A DNA stretch of 64,000 nucleotides, from assembly GCF_001954195.1 (NCBI RefSeq), contig NZ_MBES01000078.1, forward strand, positions 62,001-126,000, written 5' to 3'. This document shows positions 1 through 8,667 of the stretch, in pieces. The notes below the pieces were generated by a model, which worked only from the letters and a program-made list of their open reading frames with translations, did no database searches and was not told the origin of the DNA. How positions within the stretch are numbered: position 1 is the first letter of the stretch; the number at the start of each line of letters is the position of its first letter. The position numbers and the translations under genes were made by a program. This stretch comes from Mycobacterium sp. IS-1264. GTDB lineage: Bacteria > Actinomycetota > Actinomycetes > Mycobacteriales > Mycobacteriaceae.

Positions 1-62
1 TCCGCGTGTTTGGTGACCAGGGCTGCGACGGTCTCGCGCAGCATCTCCCGTTCTTCGCTCAT
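1..62 (-). CDS. fadE33: Acyl-CoA dehydrogenase FadE33, N-terminal fragment
   Basis: Only the first 20 codons lie inside the window; the gene runs off the left edge. It begins with ATG at 62 and the visible residues read MSEEREMLRETVAALVTKHA, the usual start of a short acyl-CoA dehydrogenase subunit. The ATG overlaps the fadE32 stop (ATGA), so the two are translationally coupled. The name rests on position: in M. tuberculosis fadE33 follows fadE32, and FadE33 pairs with FadE31 as a heteromeric dehydrogenase in the late HIP pathway. The sequence shown is too short to confirm the family alone. Confidence 0.75.
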   Translation of the reverse strand, partial: MSEEREMLRETVAALVTKHA

Positions 63-994
63 AACGCCTCCAGCACCCTGCGCCGATGCGCCTCGGGATC
101 ACCCCACGCCGAGCGTAATGCCTGCACCCGCAGCAGCCACAGCGAAAGGTCGTGCTCCTGGGTGAAGCCGATCGCGCCGTGCGTCTGCAACGACGCCCGC
201 GCCGCCAACAGCCCGGTCTCGGACGCGGCCGCCTTGGCGGCGCTCACGTCGCGCGGCTCCAACGTCAGCGCCGCGCCGTACACCAACGGACGGGTCAGCT
301 CGATCGCGATGTGCACATCGGCCAGCTTGTGTTTGATGGCCTGATACGAACCGATCACCCGGCCGAACTGCGTGCGCTGCTTCGCGTAATCGACCGCGCC
401 GTTGAGCAGCGCCTCCGCGACGCCGACGAGCTGCGCCGCGGTGGCCAGCGCGCCGAACCGGTAGGCACGCTCGACGTCCGCCTGCCAGGTGTCGCCGGTT
501 GCCGTCACGTCGTAGAGGCGGCGGCTGGGATCGACGGATTGGTGGCACTCACCCGCTACGGCTTCGCTGACACCGGCGTCGGTGGCCAGCAGCACCAGCC
601 CGGCCGCCTCGGCGTCCACCGCGCGCGGGGTCTCGGGCGGCAGTGCGACGGTGGCGATCAGCTCACCGGACGCCAGCCCGGCGCTTCGATCGTCTTCGGC
701 AAGCAAAACCGGTGCGACGGCGATGGATTCGGCCACCGGGCCCGGCACGCACCAGCGACCGAGGCGCTCCAGCGCGACGACCAGGTCCACCGGGTCCGCG
801 TCCAGGCCGTCGTATTTCTCGGGCACGGCCAGGGCGGTGACGCCGAGGTTGGCAAGCTGCTCCCACACCTTGCGGCCGGGCGCGACGTCGCCGGCTGACC
901 AGGCGCGCACCGCCCCGGGCAGGTCGGCCGCGCCGAGCGCCGCGTCGATGCTGTTCGCGAAGTCGCGTTGCTGTTGGTCTAGCGCAAAGTCCAT
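59..994 (-). CDS. fadE32: Acyl-CoA dehydrogenase FadE32
   Basis: The 311-residue protein begins MDFALDQQQRDFANS and ends in an acyl-CoA dehydrogenase C-terminal helical domain (around 180-311, with YAKQRTQFGRVIGSYQAIKHKLAD). It is shorter than a standard 380-residue dehydrogenase, as expected for one half of the alpha2-beta2 steroid enzymes. In M. tuberculosis FadE31-FadE32 form such a complex that oxidises acyl-CoA intermediates after the last ring is opened. The ATG at 994 shares one base with the fadE31 TAA stop; longer upstream extensions lie inside fadE31 and are not credible. It belongs to the fadD3-fadE31-fadE32-fadE33 operon. Confidence 0.93.
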   Translation of the reverse strand: MDFALDQQQRDFANSIDAALGAADLPGAVRAWSAGDVAPGRKVWEQLANLGVTALAVPEKYDGLDADPVDLVVALERLGRWCVPGPVAESIAVAPVLLAEDDRSAGLASGELIATVALPPETPRAVDAEAAGLVLLATDAGVSEAVAGECHQSVDPSRRLYDVTATGDTWQADVERAYRFGALATAAQLVGVAEALLNGAVDYAKQRTQFGRVIGSYQAIKHKLADVHIAIELTRPLVYGAALTLEPRDVSAAKAAASETGLLAARASLQTHGAIGFTQEHDLSLWLLRVQALRSAWGDPEAHRRRVLEAL

Positions 995-2127
995 TACCGC
1001 TTCTCCCTGGGCAGGCCCAGCAGGCGTTCGGAGATGATGTTGCGTTGAATCTCGTTGGTACCGGCATATATCGGGCCGCCCAGCGCGAACAGCAGGCCAT
1101 CGGTCCACGGCCCGGCGAGCTCGCCGTCGGCGCCCCGCAGGTCGATCGCGGTCTGATGGATGGCCACGTCAAGATCGGACCAGAACACCTTGGTCACCGA
1201 CGATTCGGCGCCCAGCTCGCCGCCGGCGGCCAGCCTGGTCACCGTGCCGAAGGTCTGCAGCCGGTAGGCCTGCGCCTTGATCCAGGCGTCGGCGACCCGG
1301 TCGGCGAACTCAGCGGGCGAGCCGGTGTCCTTCCACAGCCGCACCAGCCGCTCGGCGGCCGCCAGGAAGCGGGCCGGGCTGCGCAGCGACATGCCACGCT
1401 CGTTGCTGGACGTGCTCATGGCGGCCCGCCAGCCGTCGTTGGGCGTGCCGATGACGTCCTCGTCGGGCACGAAGACGTCGTCGAGGAAGATCTCACCGAA
1501 GCCGGTGTCGCCGCCCAGCTGGACAATGGGCCGCACGGTGATGCCCTTGGCTTTCAGGTCGAACATGAAGTACGTCAGCCCGTGGTGTCGCTCCGCCGAG
1601 GGGTCGGATCGAAACAACCCGAAGCCCATCTCGGCGAACGGTGCCCGCGAACTCCAGATCTTCTGCCCATTCAGCAGCCAGCCGCCGTCGGTCTTGGTCG
1701 CGGTGGACCGCAGCGACGCCAGGTCGCTGCCGGATTCCGGTTCCGACCAGGCCTGGGCCCAGATCTGTTCGCCGCTGGCCATTTTCGGCAGTATCCGGTC
1801 GAGCTGTTCCTCGGTGCCGTGCGCGAACAACGTCGGGGCCAGCATCGAGGTGCCGTTGGCGCTGGCACGTCCCGGCGCCCCGGCGTGGAAGTACTCCTCT
1901 TCGAACACCACCCAGTGCAGCAGCGGCGCGTCGCGGCCGCCGTACTTCTTCGGCCAGGTGATCACCGACAGGCCCGCATCGAAGAGCACCTTGTCCCAAT
2001 GCCGGTGTTGCGCAAAGCCTTCCGCGCTGTCGTAGGACTTCGTCGGGATCGCCTCGGCGTTGGCGGAGAGGAAGTCGCGCACCTCGGCCTGGAAGGCCAA
2101 TGTCTCTTCGTCTAGTTCCAGATCCAA
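994..2127 (-). CDS. fadE31: Acyl-CoA dehydrogenase FadE31
   Basis: A full-size (377 aa) flavin acyl-CoA dehydrogenase subunit. I chose the TTG at 2127, one base after the fadD3 stop, because it gives MDLELDEETLAFQAEVRDFL and a length equal to the M. tuberculosis protein. FAD and acyl-CoA signatures are visible (WSEPESGSDLASLRSTA near 130; GPIYAGTNEIQRNIISERLLGLPRE at the end). It is the common partner for FadE32 and FadE33 in the last oxidation steps of HIP catabolism. Starts further upstream would lie within fadD3. Regulation should come from the KstR2 box in front of fadD3. Confidence 0.93.
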   Translation of the reverse strand: MDLELDEETLAFQAEVRDFLSANAEAIPTKSYDSAEGFAQHRHWDKVLFDAGLSVITWPKKYGGRDAPLLHWVVFEEEYFHAGAPGRASANGTSMLAPTLFAHGTEEQLDRILPKMASGEQIWAQAWSEPESGSDLASLRSTATKTDGGWLLNGQKIWSSRAPFAEMGFGLFRSDPSAERHHGLTYFMFDLKAKGITVRPIVQLGGDTGFGEIFLDDVFVPDEDVIGTPNDGWRAAMSTSSNERGMSLRSPARFLAAAERLVRLWKDTGSPAEFADRVADAWIKAQAYRLQTFGTVTRLAAGGELGAESSVTKVFWSDLDVAIHQTAIDLRGADGELAGPWTDGLLFALGGPIYAGTNEIQRNIISERLLGLPREKR

Positions 2128-2128
2128 T

Positions 2129-3664
2129 TCAGGCCAGCTCTCGCAGTTGTGGTTTGACCACCTTGCCGCCCGCATTGCGCGGCAACGCGTCGACGAACCG
2201 CACCGACCGAGGTGCCTTGAAGTTCGCCAAATGTTCACGGGTATAAGCGATTACCGATTGCTCGTCGAGGTCCGAGCCGGGCCGGGTCACCACGAACGCC
2301 CGGCCCACCTCGCCCAGGCGCTCGTCGGGAACCCCTATCACGGCGGCGTCGGCCACGCCCTCCAGCCGGGCCAGCACCTGCTCGACCTCGGCGGGATAGA
2401 CGTTGAAGCCGCCACAGATGTACATGTCCTTGAGCCGATCGGTGATGCGCAGGTTTCCGGCCTTGTCGACGGCGCCGATGTCACCGGTGTGCAGCCAGCC
2501 GTCGGCGTCGATGGCCGCGGCGGTGGCCTCCGGGTCGTCGAGATAGCCCAGCATCACGTTGGGCCCTCGCAGCAGCACCTCTCCCGATTCGCCGGGTTCC
2601 GTTGCGTCGATGCGCAATTCGAAGTCCGCGAACGGACGGCCGCAGGTGGTGGCGACGGTCACCGCGTCGTCGTCGGCTCGGCACATGGTGCCCATGCCAT
2701 TGGCCTCGGTCAGGCCATAGGCGGTCAGCACGATGTCGATGTCGAGCTCGGACTGCATGCGTTCGACCAACACCACGGGAACGGTGGCCGCGCCGGTCAC
2801 CGCGAACCGCAGCGAGCTCAGGTCGTAGTCGTTGCGGGCCGGGTGATCGAGCAGGGTCTGGTAGATCGTGGGCGGACCGGGCAACACGGTGATGCGGTGT
2901 TGCTCGATGGCCTGCAGCGTGCGCAGCGGATCGAAGGTCAGGTGCGGGATCAGCGTCGCCCCGGTCTGCAGGCAGGCCAGAATGCCGGCCTTGTATCCGA
3001 AGTTGTGGAAGAACGGGTTGATGCACAGGTAGCGGTCGTCGCTGGTGATCTTGCCGTTGGCGGCCCACGAGGCCGACGCCGAGAGCGATTGCCGGTGCGC
3101 GCACAGCACGCCTTTGCTGCGGCCGGTGGTCCCGGAGGTGAACAGGATGTCGCTGACGTCGTCGGGGACCACGGCCGCGGCACGTTCGGAGACGGCGGCG
3201 GACCCCGAACCCTGGGCGATGAATTCGTCCCAGGTGCCGTCCTCGGCTTCGACCGGGATGCGCACGATGTGCCGCAGCGCGGGCAGGGCCGCGCTGTCGA
3301 GGTCGGCGAGTCGATCGTTGCCGAGAAATCGGCCCATCCCGAACAGCACCGGCGCCTCGGTGCGGGCCAGGATGTCGGCGGCCTCCGAGGCGGTATAGCG
3401 CGTATTGAGCGGCACCATCGCGGCTCCAGCGTGGTGAATCGCCAGGCAGGCGACCACCCAGTGCCAGGTGTTCGGCGACCAGATGGCCACCCGGTCGCGG
3501 TGTTGGACGCCGAGCGCGATCAGCGCGGCCGTCGCGCGGTGCACCTCGTCGCGCAGCTCGGCCGCGGTGAACGAGCGGTCGTCGGTGATCAGCGCGGCGT
3601 GGTCCGGGAGCTGGTCGACGAAACGGTCCAGCGCCGCGGGCACGGTGCGCGGATCGTCAGTCAT
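2129..3664 (-). CDS. fadD3: HIP-CoA synthetase FadD3
   Basis: An ATP-dependent acyl-CoA ligase of 511 residues. It adds CoA to HIP, the propanoate-bearing indanedione left after rings A and B are removed, and so commits it to the lower pathway. The AMP-binding P-loop LFTSGTTGRSKGVLCAH and the C-terminal catalytic lysine region RNAGGKVVKPQLR are both present. The ATG at 3664 (MTDDPRTVPAALDRF) is 16 bases from a KstR2 operator, and the gene diverges from fadE30. The CoA thioesters made by FadD3 are the known inducers of KstR2, so the enzyme controls its own regulon. Confidence 0.95.
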   Translation of the reverse strand: MTDDPRTVPAALDRFVDQLPDHAALITDDRSFTAAELRDEVHRATAALIALGVQHRDRVAIWSPNTWHWVVACLAIHHAGAAMVPLNTRYTASEAADILARTEAPVLFGMGRFLGNDRLADLDSAALPALRHIVRIPVEAEDGTWDEFIAQGSGSAAVSERAAAVVPDDVSDILFTSGTTGRSKGVLCAHRQSLSASASWAANGKITSDDRYLCINPFFHNFGYKAGILACLQTGATLIPHLTFDPLRTLQAIEQHRITVLPGPPTIYQTLLDHPARNDYDLSSLRFAVTGAATVPVVLVERMQSELDIDIVLTAYGLTEANGMGTMCRADDDAVTVATTCGRPFADFELRIDATEPGESGEVLLRGPNVMLGYLDDPEATAAAIDADGWLHTGDIGAVDKAGNLRITDRLKDMYICGGFNVYPAEVEQVLARLEGVADAAVIGVPDERLGEVGRAFVVTRPGSDLDEQSVIAYTREHLANFKAPRSVRFVDALPRNAGGKVVKPQLRELA

Positions 3665-3679
3665 CGATGCTCCTAACAA

Positions 3680-3693
3680 AGCAAGTGCTTGGT
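3680..3693. promoter_or_regulatory. KstR2 operator, fadD3/fadE30 divergent promoter
   Basis: AGCAAGTGCTTGGT fits the KstR2 consensus AnCAAGnnCTTGnT at every fixed position. It sits in the 46-base gap between the divergent starts of fadD3 and fadE30, so one repressor dimer pair could block both promoters. Confidence 0.93.
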
Positions 3694-3710
3694 AGGTTAG
3701 CCTACAGGGC

Positions 3711-4859
3711 ATGCAGGATGTCGAGGAGTTCCGGGCGGAGGTCCGAGATTGGCTCGCCGACAATCTGGTCGGCGAATTCGCAGCGCTCAAGGGCCTCGGT
3801 GGCCCCGGGCGTGAACACGAAGCGTTCGAAGAGCGCCGGGCCTGGAACCAGCATCTGGCCGCGGCCGGGCTGACCTGTCTGGGGTGGCCGGTCGAGCACG
3901 GCGGCCGCGGCCTTTCGACGGCGCATCGGGTGGCCTTCTACGAGGAATACGCCCGCGCCGACGCCCCGGACAAGGTCAACCACTTCGGTGAGGAGCTGCT
4001 CGGCCCGACCCTGATCGCGTTCGGGACACCCGAGCAACAGGAGCGCTTCCTGCCCCGGATCCTGGACGTCACCGAACTGTGGTGCCAGGGATATTCGGAG
4101 CCCGGCGCCGGCAGCGACCTGGCCAACGTCTCGACCACCGCCGAGCTCGACGGCGACCAGTGGGTGATCAACGGACAGAAGGTCTGGACGTCGCTGGCGC
4201 ACCTGTCGCAGTGGTGCTTTGTGGTGGCGCGCACCGAGAAGGGCTCCAAGCGGCACGCCGGGCTGTCGTATCTGCTGGTGCCGCTGGACCAACCGGGTGT
4301 GCAGATCCGGCCTATTGTCCAGATCACCGGCACCGCGGAGTTCAACGAGGTGTTCTTCGACGACGCCCGCACCGACGCATCGATGGTGGTCGGCCAGCCG
4401 GGCGATGGCTGGCGGGTCGCCATGGGAACGCTGACGTTCGAGCGCGGCGTCTCGACGCTAGGGCAGCAAATCCGTTATGCCCGCGAGCTTTCCAACCTCG
4501 CCGAGCTCGCACAACGCAACGGCGCAGCCGACGATCCGTTCATCCGGGAGCGGCTGACGCGGGCGTGGACGGGGCTGCGGGCGATGCGTTCGTACGCGCT
4601 AGCCACCATGGATGTCGAGCAGCCCGGCCAGGACAACGTGTCGAAGCTGTTGTGGGCCAACTGGCATCGCGATCTGGGCGAGCTGGCGATGGACGTCATC
4701 GGCAAGCCCGGCCTGACGCTCACCGATGGCGAGTTCGACGAGTGGCAGCGGCTGTACCTGTTCACCCGCGCCGACACCATCTACGGCGGGTCCAACGAGA
4801 TCCAGCGCAATATCATCGCCGAGCGGGTGCTCGGCCTACCGCGAGAGGTTAAGGGATGA
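3711..4859 (+). CDS. fadE30: Acyl-CoA dehydrogenase FadE30
   Basis: A 382-residue acyl-CoA dehydrogenase that begins MQDVEEFRAEVRDWLADNL and ends YGGSNEIQRNIIAERVLGLPREVKG. The FAD-contact segment CQGYSEPGAGSDLANVSTTA is near residue 125. In actinobacteria FadE30 dehydrogenates the CoA thioester of reduced (5-hydroxy) HIP, the first beta-oxidation step after FadD3. The gene starts 17 bases after the KstR2 box and overlaps ipdF by ATGA, giving a fadE30-ipdF unit. Confidence 0.94.
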   Translation: MQDVEEFRAEVRDWLADNLVGEFAALKGLGGPGREHEAFEERRAWNQHLAAAGLTCLGWPVEHGGRGLSTAHRVAFYEEYARADAPDKVNHFGEELLGPTLIAFGTPEQQERFLPRILDVTELWCQGYSEPGAGSDLANVSTTAELDGDQWVINGQKVWTSLAHLSQWCFVVARTEKGSKRHAGLSYLLVPLDQPGVQIRPIVQITGTAEFNEVFFDDARTDASMVVGQPGDGWRVAMGTLTFERGVSTLGQQIRYARELSNLAELAQRNGAADDPFIRERLTRAWTGLRAMRSYALATMDVEQPGQDNVSKLLWANWHRDLGELAMDVIGKPGLTLTDGEFDEWQRLYLFTRADTIYGGSNEIQRNIIAERVLGLPREVKG

Positions 4860-5644
4860 GTCTGGCCGAAGCACCGAAAGAGGTTGCCGGACACGGGCTT
4901 CTGGCCGGCAAGGTGGTCATCGTGACGGCCGCCGCGGGCACCGGCATCGGATCGGCGACCGCACGGCGGGCGCTGGCCGAGGGTGCCGACGTGGTGATCT
5001 CCGACCACCACGAACGACGGTTGGGCGAGGCCGCCGACGAGCTGTCGGCGCTGGGGCAGGGTCGCGTCGAGAAGGTGGTGTGCGACGTGACGTCGAGCGT
5101 CCAGGTCGACGCATTGTTCGCGTCGGCCCATGCCCGGATGGGCCGCATCGACGTACTGGTCAACAACGCCGGGCTCGGTGGGCAGACGCCGGTGGTCGAC
5201 ATGACCGACGACGAGTGGGATCGTGTCCTGAACGTCACCCTGACGTCGGTGTTTCGGGCGACTCGCGCTGCGCTGCGATACTTCCGTGATGCCCCACACG
5301 GCGGGGTGATCGTCAACAACGCCAGCGTCCTGGGTTGGCGCGCGCAGCACTCGCAGTCGCACTACGCGGCTGCCAAGGCCGGGGTGATGGCGTTAACCCG
5401 TTGCAGCGCAATCGAAGCCGTCGAGTACGGCGTCCGGATCAACGCGGTGTCGCCGAGCATCGCCCGGCACAAATTTCTGGACAAGACCACGTCGGCGGAG
5501 CTACTCGACCAGCTCTCCGCGGGCGAGGCGTTCGGGCGAGCCGCCGAGCCGTGGGAGGTGGCGGCCACCATCGCGTTCCTGGCCAGCGACTACTCGAGTT
5601 ACCTCACGGGCGAGGTCATCTCCGTCTCGAGCCAGCATCCGTGA
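4856..5644 (+). CDS. ipdF: Short-chain dehydrogenase IpdF
   Basis: A 262-residue SDR oxidoreductase. The nucleotide-binding segment is near residue 24 (TAAAGTGIGSATA, a variant of TGxxxGIG), followed by the NNAG motif and the catalytic YxxxK pair (HYAAAKAG near 168). By position and homology it matches Rv3559c, IpdF, which oxidises the 5-hydroxyl of a HIP-derived acyl-CoA before ring cleavage. It is coupled to fadE30 by a four-base overlap. The exact substrate is known from the family and cannot be read from this sequence. Confidence 0.88.
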   Translation: MSLAEAPKEVAGHGLLAGKVVIVTAAAGTGIGSATARRALAEGADVVISDHHERRLGEAADELSALGQGRVEKVVCDVTSSVQVDALFASAHARMGRIDVLVNNAGLGGQTPVVDMTDDEWDRVLNVTLTSVFRATRAALRYFRDAPHGGVIVNNASVLGWRAQHSQSHYAAAKAGVMALTRCSAIEAVEYGVRINAVSPSIARHKFLDKTTSAELLDQLSAGEAFGRAAEPWEVAATIAFLASDYSSYLTGEVISVSSQHP

Positions 5645-5660
5645 GCAAGGCGACTGGCCA

Positions 5661-5674
5661 AGCAAGCGCTTGGT
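5661..5674. promoter_or_regulatory. KstR2 operator in front of kstR2
   Basis: AGCAAGCGCTTGGT fits AnCAAGnnCTTGnT, with a perfectly palindromic core CAAGCGCTTG. It ends 15 bases before the kstR2 start codon, which implies autorepression of kstR2 and the downstream fadA6. Confidence 0.93.
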
Positions 5675-5689
5675 TGATACTCTGATCCG

Positions 5690-6292
5690 GTGGACCGAGT
5701 GCCCGGTCAGGCGAACAGCCGGCGAGACGAGCTGCTGGACCTCGCCGCGACCATGTTCGCCGAGCGGGGCCTGCGCGCCACCACCGTGCGCGACATCGCC
5801 GACGGTGCCGGCATCCTGTCCGGCAGTCTGTACCACCACTTCTCCTCGAAAGAGGAGATCGTCGACGAGCTGCTGCGCAGCTTCCTGGACTGGTTGTTCG
5901 CCCGCTACCGCGAGATCGTGGACAGCGAGGCCAACCCGCTCGAGCGGCTCAAGGGCCTGTTCATGGCGTCGTTCGAGGCGATCGAGGATCGTCACGCGCA
6001 GGTCGTCATCTATCAGGACGAAGCCAAACGGCTGCTGTCGCAGGCCCGGTTCTCCTACATCGAGGACATGAACCGCCAGCAACGCAAGATGTGGGTCGAG
6101 GTGCTCAACCAGGGCGTCGACGAGGGCTACTTCCGGCCCGACCTCGACGTCGACCTCGTCTACCGATTCATCCGCGACACCACCTGGGTGTCGGTGCGCT
6201 GGTATCAACCCGGCGGACCGCTCACCGCGCAGCAGGTGGGTCAGCAATATCTCGCCATCGTGCTCGGCGGGATCACCAAAGAAGGAGTTTGA
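5690..6292 (+). CDS. kstR2: TetR-family repressor KstR2
   Basis: A 200-residue TetR regulator with an N-terminal helix-turn-helix (about 10-55: LLDLAATMFAERGLRATTVRD, then GSLYHHFSSKEEIVDELL). Length and sequence agree with M. tuberculosis KstR2, which represses the HIP regulon and is released by HIP-CoA. The start is GTG at 5690 (MDRVPGQANSRRDELL). An operator lies just upstream. The C-terminal half is the ligand-binding dimer domain (FIRDTTWVSVRWYQPGG). The gene lies among its own targets, between ipdF and fadA6. Confidence 0.95.
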   Translation: MDRVPGQANSRRDELLDLAATMFAERGLRATTVRDIADGAGILSGSLYHHFSSKEEIVDELLRSFLDWLFARYREIVDSEANPLERLKGLFMASFEAIEDRHAQVVIYQDEAKRLLSQARFSYIEDMNRQQRKMWVEVLNQGVDEGYFRPDLDVDLVYRFIRDTTWVSVRWYQPGGPLTAQQVGQQYLAIVLGGITKEGV

Positions 6293-6296
6293 AAGA

Positions 6297-6347
6297 TGTC
6301 TCGTGTCGGCGACGATGCCGAGCGTAGCGATGAGGAGGAGCGACACA
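6297..6347 (+). repeat. MIRU-like interspersed repeat carrying the fadA6 ribosome site
   Basis: The stretch contains GACGATGCCGAGCG followed by TAGCGATGAGGAGGAG, which closely resembles mycobacterial interspersed repetitive units. A second copy lies at 8668-8710. This copy fills the whole kstR2-fadA6 gap, and its GAGGAGGAG (6332-6340) is the ribosome-binding site for fadA6 at 6348. Confidence 0.65.
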
Positions 6348-7508
6348 ATGGCTGAGGCGTACGTCATCGACGCTGTGCGTACCGCGGTCGGCAAGCGCGG
6401 CGGATCGCTGGCCGGGATCCATCCCATCGACCTGGGCGCGCTGGGGTGGCGCGGACTTCTGGACCGGATCGACGTCGACCCCGCCGCCGTCGACGATGTG
6501 ATCGCCGGCTGCGTTGACGCCATCGGGGGACAGGCGGGCAACATCGCCCGGCTCTCCTGGCTGGCCGCCGGCTACCCCGAAGAGGTTCCCGGTGTCACCG
6601 TGGATCGCCAGTGCGGCTCCAGCCAGCAGGCGATTTCCTTTGGCGCGCAAGCGATCATGTCCGGCACGGCCGACCTCATCGTGGCCGGCGGCGTGCAGAA
6701 CATGAGCCAGATCCCGATCTCGTCGGCGATGACCGTCGCCGAGAAGTTCGGGTTCACTTCACCGACCAATGAATCCAAGCAGTGGCTGCATCGCTATGGC
6801 GATCAGGAGATCTCACAGTTCCGCGGCTCGGAGCTGATCGCCGAAAAGTGGAACCTGTCGCGCGAGGAGATGGAGCGCTACGCGCTGACCAGCCACGAGC
6901 GCGCGTTCGCGGCGATCCGCGGCGGCCACTTCGACAACGAAATCCTCACCGTCGAAACCGAATCCGGGCCGTTCCGCGTCGACGAAGGCCCGCGCGAGTC
7001 GTCGATGGAGAAGATGGCCGGCCTGAAACCGCTCGTCGAAGGCGGACGGCTGACGGCGGCGATGGCCAGTCAGATTTCCGACGGCGCCAGTGCGGTGCTG
7101 CTGGCTTCCGAGCAGGCCGTCAAGGACCACGGATTGACGCCCAGGGCTCGCATCCACCACATCAGCGCGCGCGCCGCCGACCCGGTGTTCATGCTGACCG
7201 GCCCGATCCCGGCCACCCGCCACGCGCTGGAGAAGACCGGGCTGTCGATCAGCGACATCGATACCGTGGAGATCAACGAGGCGTTCGCACCCGTTGTGAT
7301 GGCCTGGCTCAAGGAGATCAAGGCAGACCCGGAGAAGGTCAACCCCAACGGCGGCGCGATCGCCCTCGGTCATCCGCTGGGCGCCACCGGGGCCAAGCTG
7401 TTCGCCACCATGCTGAACGAGTTGGAGCGCATCGGCGGCCGCTATGGGCTGCAGACGATGTGCGAGGGCGGCGGCACGGCCAACGTCACCATCATCGAGC
7501 GGCTCTAA
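6348..7508 (+). CDS. fadA6: Thiolase FadA6
   Basis: A 386-residue acetyl-CoA acyltransferase. It has the nucleophilic cysteine in DRQCGSSQQ (C89), the GGAIALGHPLGATGAKL histidine loop and the C-terminal MCEGGGTANV cysteine. In the HIP pathway it performs thiolysis after IpdAB opens the last ring. I chose ATG at 6348 (MAEAYVIDAVRTAVGK) because it follows a strong GAGGAGGAG site and gives the length of the M. tuberculosis protein; an upstream ATG inside the repeat would add unrelated residues. It is likely co-transcribed with kstR2. Confidence 0.94.
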   Translation: MAEAYVIDAVRTAVGKRGGSLAGIHPIDLGALGWRGLLDRIDVDPAAVDDVIAGCVDAIGGQAGNIARLSWLAAGYPEEVPGVTVDRQCGSSQQAISFGAQAIMSGTADLIVAGGVQNMSQIPISSAMTVAEKFGFTSPTNESKQWLHRYGDQEISQFRGSELIAEKWNLSREEMERYALTSHERAFAAIRGGHFDNEILTVETESGPFRVDEGPRESSMEKMAGLKPLVEGGRLTAAMASQISDGASAVLLASEQAVKDHGLTPRARIHHISARAADPVFMLTGPIPATRHALEKTGLSISDIDTVEINEAFAPVVMAWLKEIKADPEKVNPNGGAIALGHPLGATGAKLFATMLNELERIGGRYGLQTMCEGGGTANVTIIERL

Positions 7509-7517
7509 CACACTGCG

Positions 7518-7555
7518 GCGAACGTGCGTGTCTGTACGCCGACACGCACGTTCGC
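7518..7555. terminator. Bidirectional hairpin between fadA6 and ipdC
   Basis: A perfect 15-base inverted repeat (left arm GCGAACGTGCGTGTC, right arm its exact complement) with an 8-base loop. It sits between the 3' ends of the convergent genes fadA6 and ipdC. No T-tract follows, as is common for mycobacterial terminators. It shares the CGAACGTG arm with the palindromes at 21462, 36605, 43423 and 44344. Confidence 0.7.
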
Positions 7556-7590
7556 GTGTACAACTGCGCACGCTCGCCGAAAAGCGATGG

Positions 7591-8661
7591 CTACTCCACG
7601 ACGCAAGACGACGCCGCCTGGAGGTGTTCGATTGCGTCGCGCACGATCGCTTCGATCAGCTCGGCGCACGACGGCAGGTCGTCGAGGATGCCGGCCACCT
7701 GTCCCGACGCCAGCACACCGGCGTCGGTGTTGCCCTCGACGAGGCCGGCCTTCAGCAGCATCGGCGTATTGGCCGCCATCACCACCTGCGACCAGGTCAG
7801 CTCCTTGCCGTGCCGCATCGCCAGCCCGTCGCTGATCATCGAGCGCCAAGTCATCTGCGACATCTTCTTGAACTTGGCGGCATTGCGCAGCGCCGCGGTG
7901 AAACCCCTTGCCCGTGAACCGCTTTCCAGCTTCTCGACCAGCCCGGTGCGCAGCACCCGGTGCGGCATGCCGTCGACGCGCGTGGTGACCACCGTGCCGT
8001 CCAGCGCCGCCTCTATGTACCGCCGCTTGACCGCGTCGGGCACGGTGGAATCCGAGGTGAGCAAGAACCGGGTGCCCATCGCGACCCCGGCGGCGCCGTA
8101 GGACAGCGCCGCGGCGAGGCCACGCCCGTCGAAGAACCCGCCCGCCGCGATCACGGGGATGCCGGTGCCCTTGACCGCGTCCAGCACGGACGGCAACAGC
8201 AGCGTCGTCGCGACGGGCCCGGTGTGCCCGCCGCCCTCGCCGCCCTGAACGATCATCGCGTCGGCGCCCCAGCCCGCGACCTTGCGGGCATGCTTGGCCG
8301 CACCGATCGAGGGGATGACCACCGCCCCAGCATCTTTCAGCCGCGCTATCAACTCCGGTTTGGGTGCCAGCGCAAACGACGCGACCTTCACGCCCTCGCG
8401 GATCATCAACTCGACCCGGTCACCCGCGTCGGCCGCGTCGGCGCGGATGTTCACGCCGAACGGCTTGTCGGTGGCCGCCTTGACCTTGCCGATCGCGGTC
8501 GCCAGCTCGTCCAGCGTCATGGTCGCCGACGCCAGGATGCCCAGGCCGCCCGCGTTGGCCGTGGCGGACACCAGCCGGGCACCGGCCACCCAGCCCATCC
8601 CGGTCTGCACCACCGGATGCTCGACGCCGACCAGCTCGGTCAGCGGCGTGCGCAATCTCAT
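7591..8661 (-). CDS. ipdC: Flavin-dependent oxidoreductase IpdC (nitronate monooxygenase fold)
   Basis: A 356-residue TIM-barrel flavoprotein of the nitronate monooxygenase/2-nitropropane dioxygenase family. It shows VQTGMGWVAGARLVSATANAGG near the start and the FMN phosphate region IVQGGEGGGHTGP and PVIAAGGFFDGRG. IpdC is required to convert a hydroxylated HIP acyl-CoA into the substrate of EchA20. The ATG at 8661 follows a GGCGG site; a GTG two codons upstream is possible. It is read toward fadA6. In M. tuberculosis fdxB and Rv3555c lie between these two genes, but here only an 82-base gap remains. Confidence 0.9.
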   Translation of the reverse strand: MRLRTPLTELVGVEHPVVQTGMGWVAGARLVSATANAGGLGILASATMTLDELATAIGKVKAATDKPFGVNIRADAADAGDRVELMIREGVKVASFALAPKPELIARLKDAGAVVIPSIGAAKHARKVAGWGADAMIVQGGEGGGHTGPVATTLLLPSVLDAVKGTGIPVIAAGGFFDGRGLAAALSYGAAGVAMGTRFLLTSDSTVPDAVKRRYIEAALDGTVVTTRVDGMPHRVLRTGLVEKLESGSRARGFTAALRNAAKFKKMSQMTWRSMISDGLAMRHGKELTWSQVVMAANTPMLLKAGLVEGNTDAGVLASGQVAGILDDLPSCAELIEAIVRDAIEHLQAASSCVVE

Positions 8662-8667
8662 AGCCAC

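Noticed and set aside
2060..3676. A 538-codon open frame on the + strand opposite fadD3
   Set aside because: It is the antisense shadow of fadD3 and fadE31, caused by high GC at third positions; no family resemblance.
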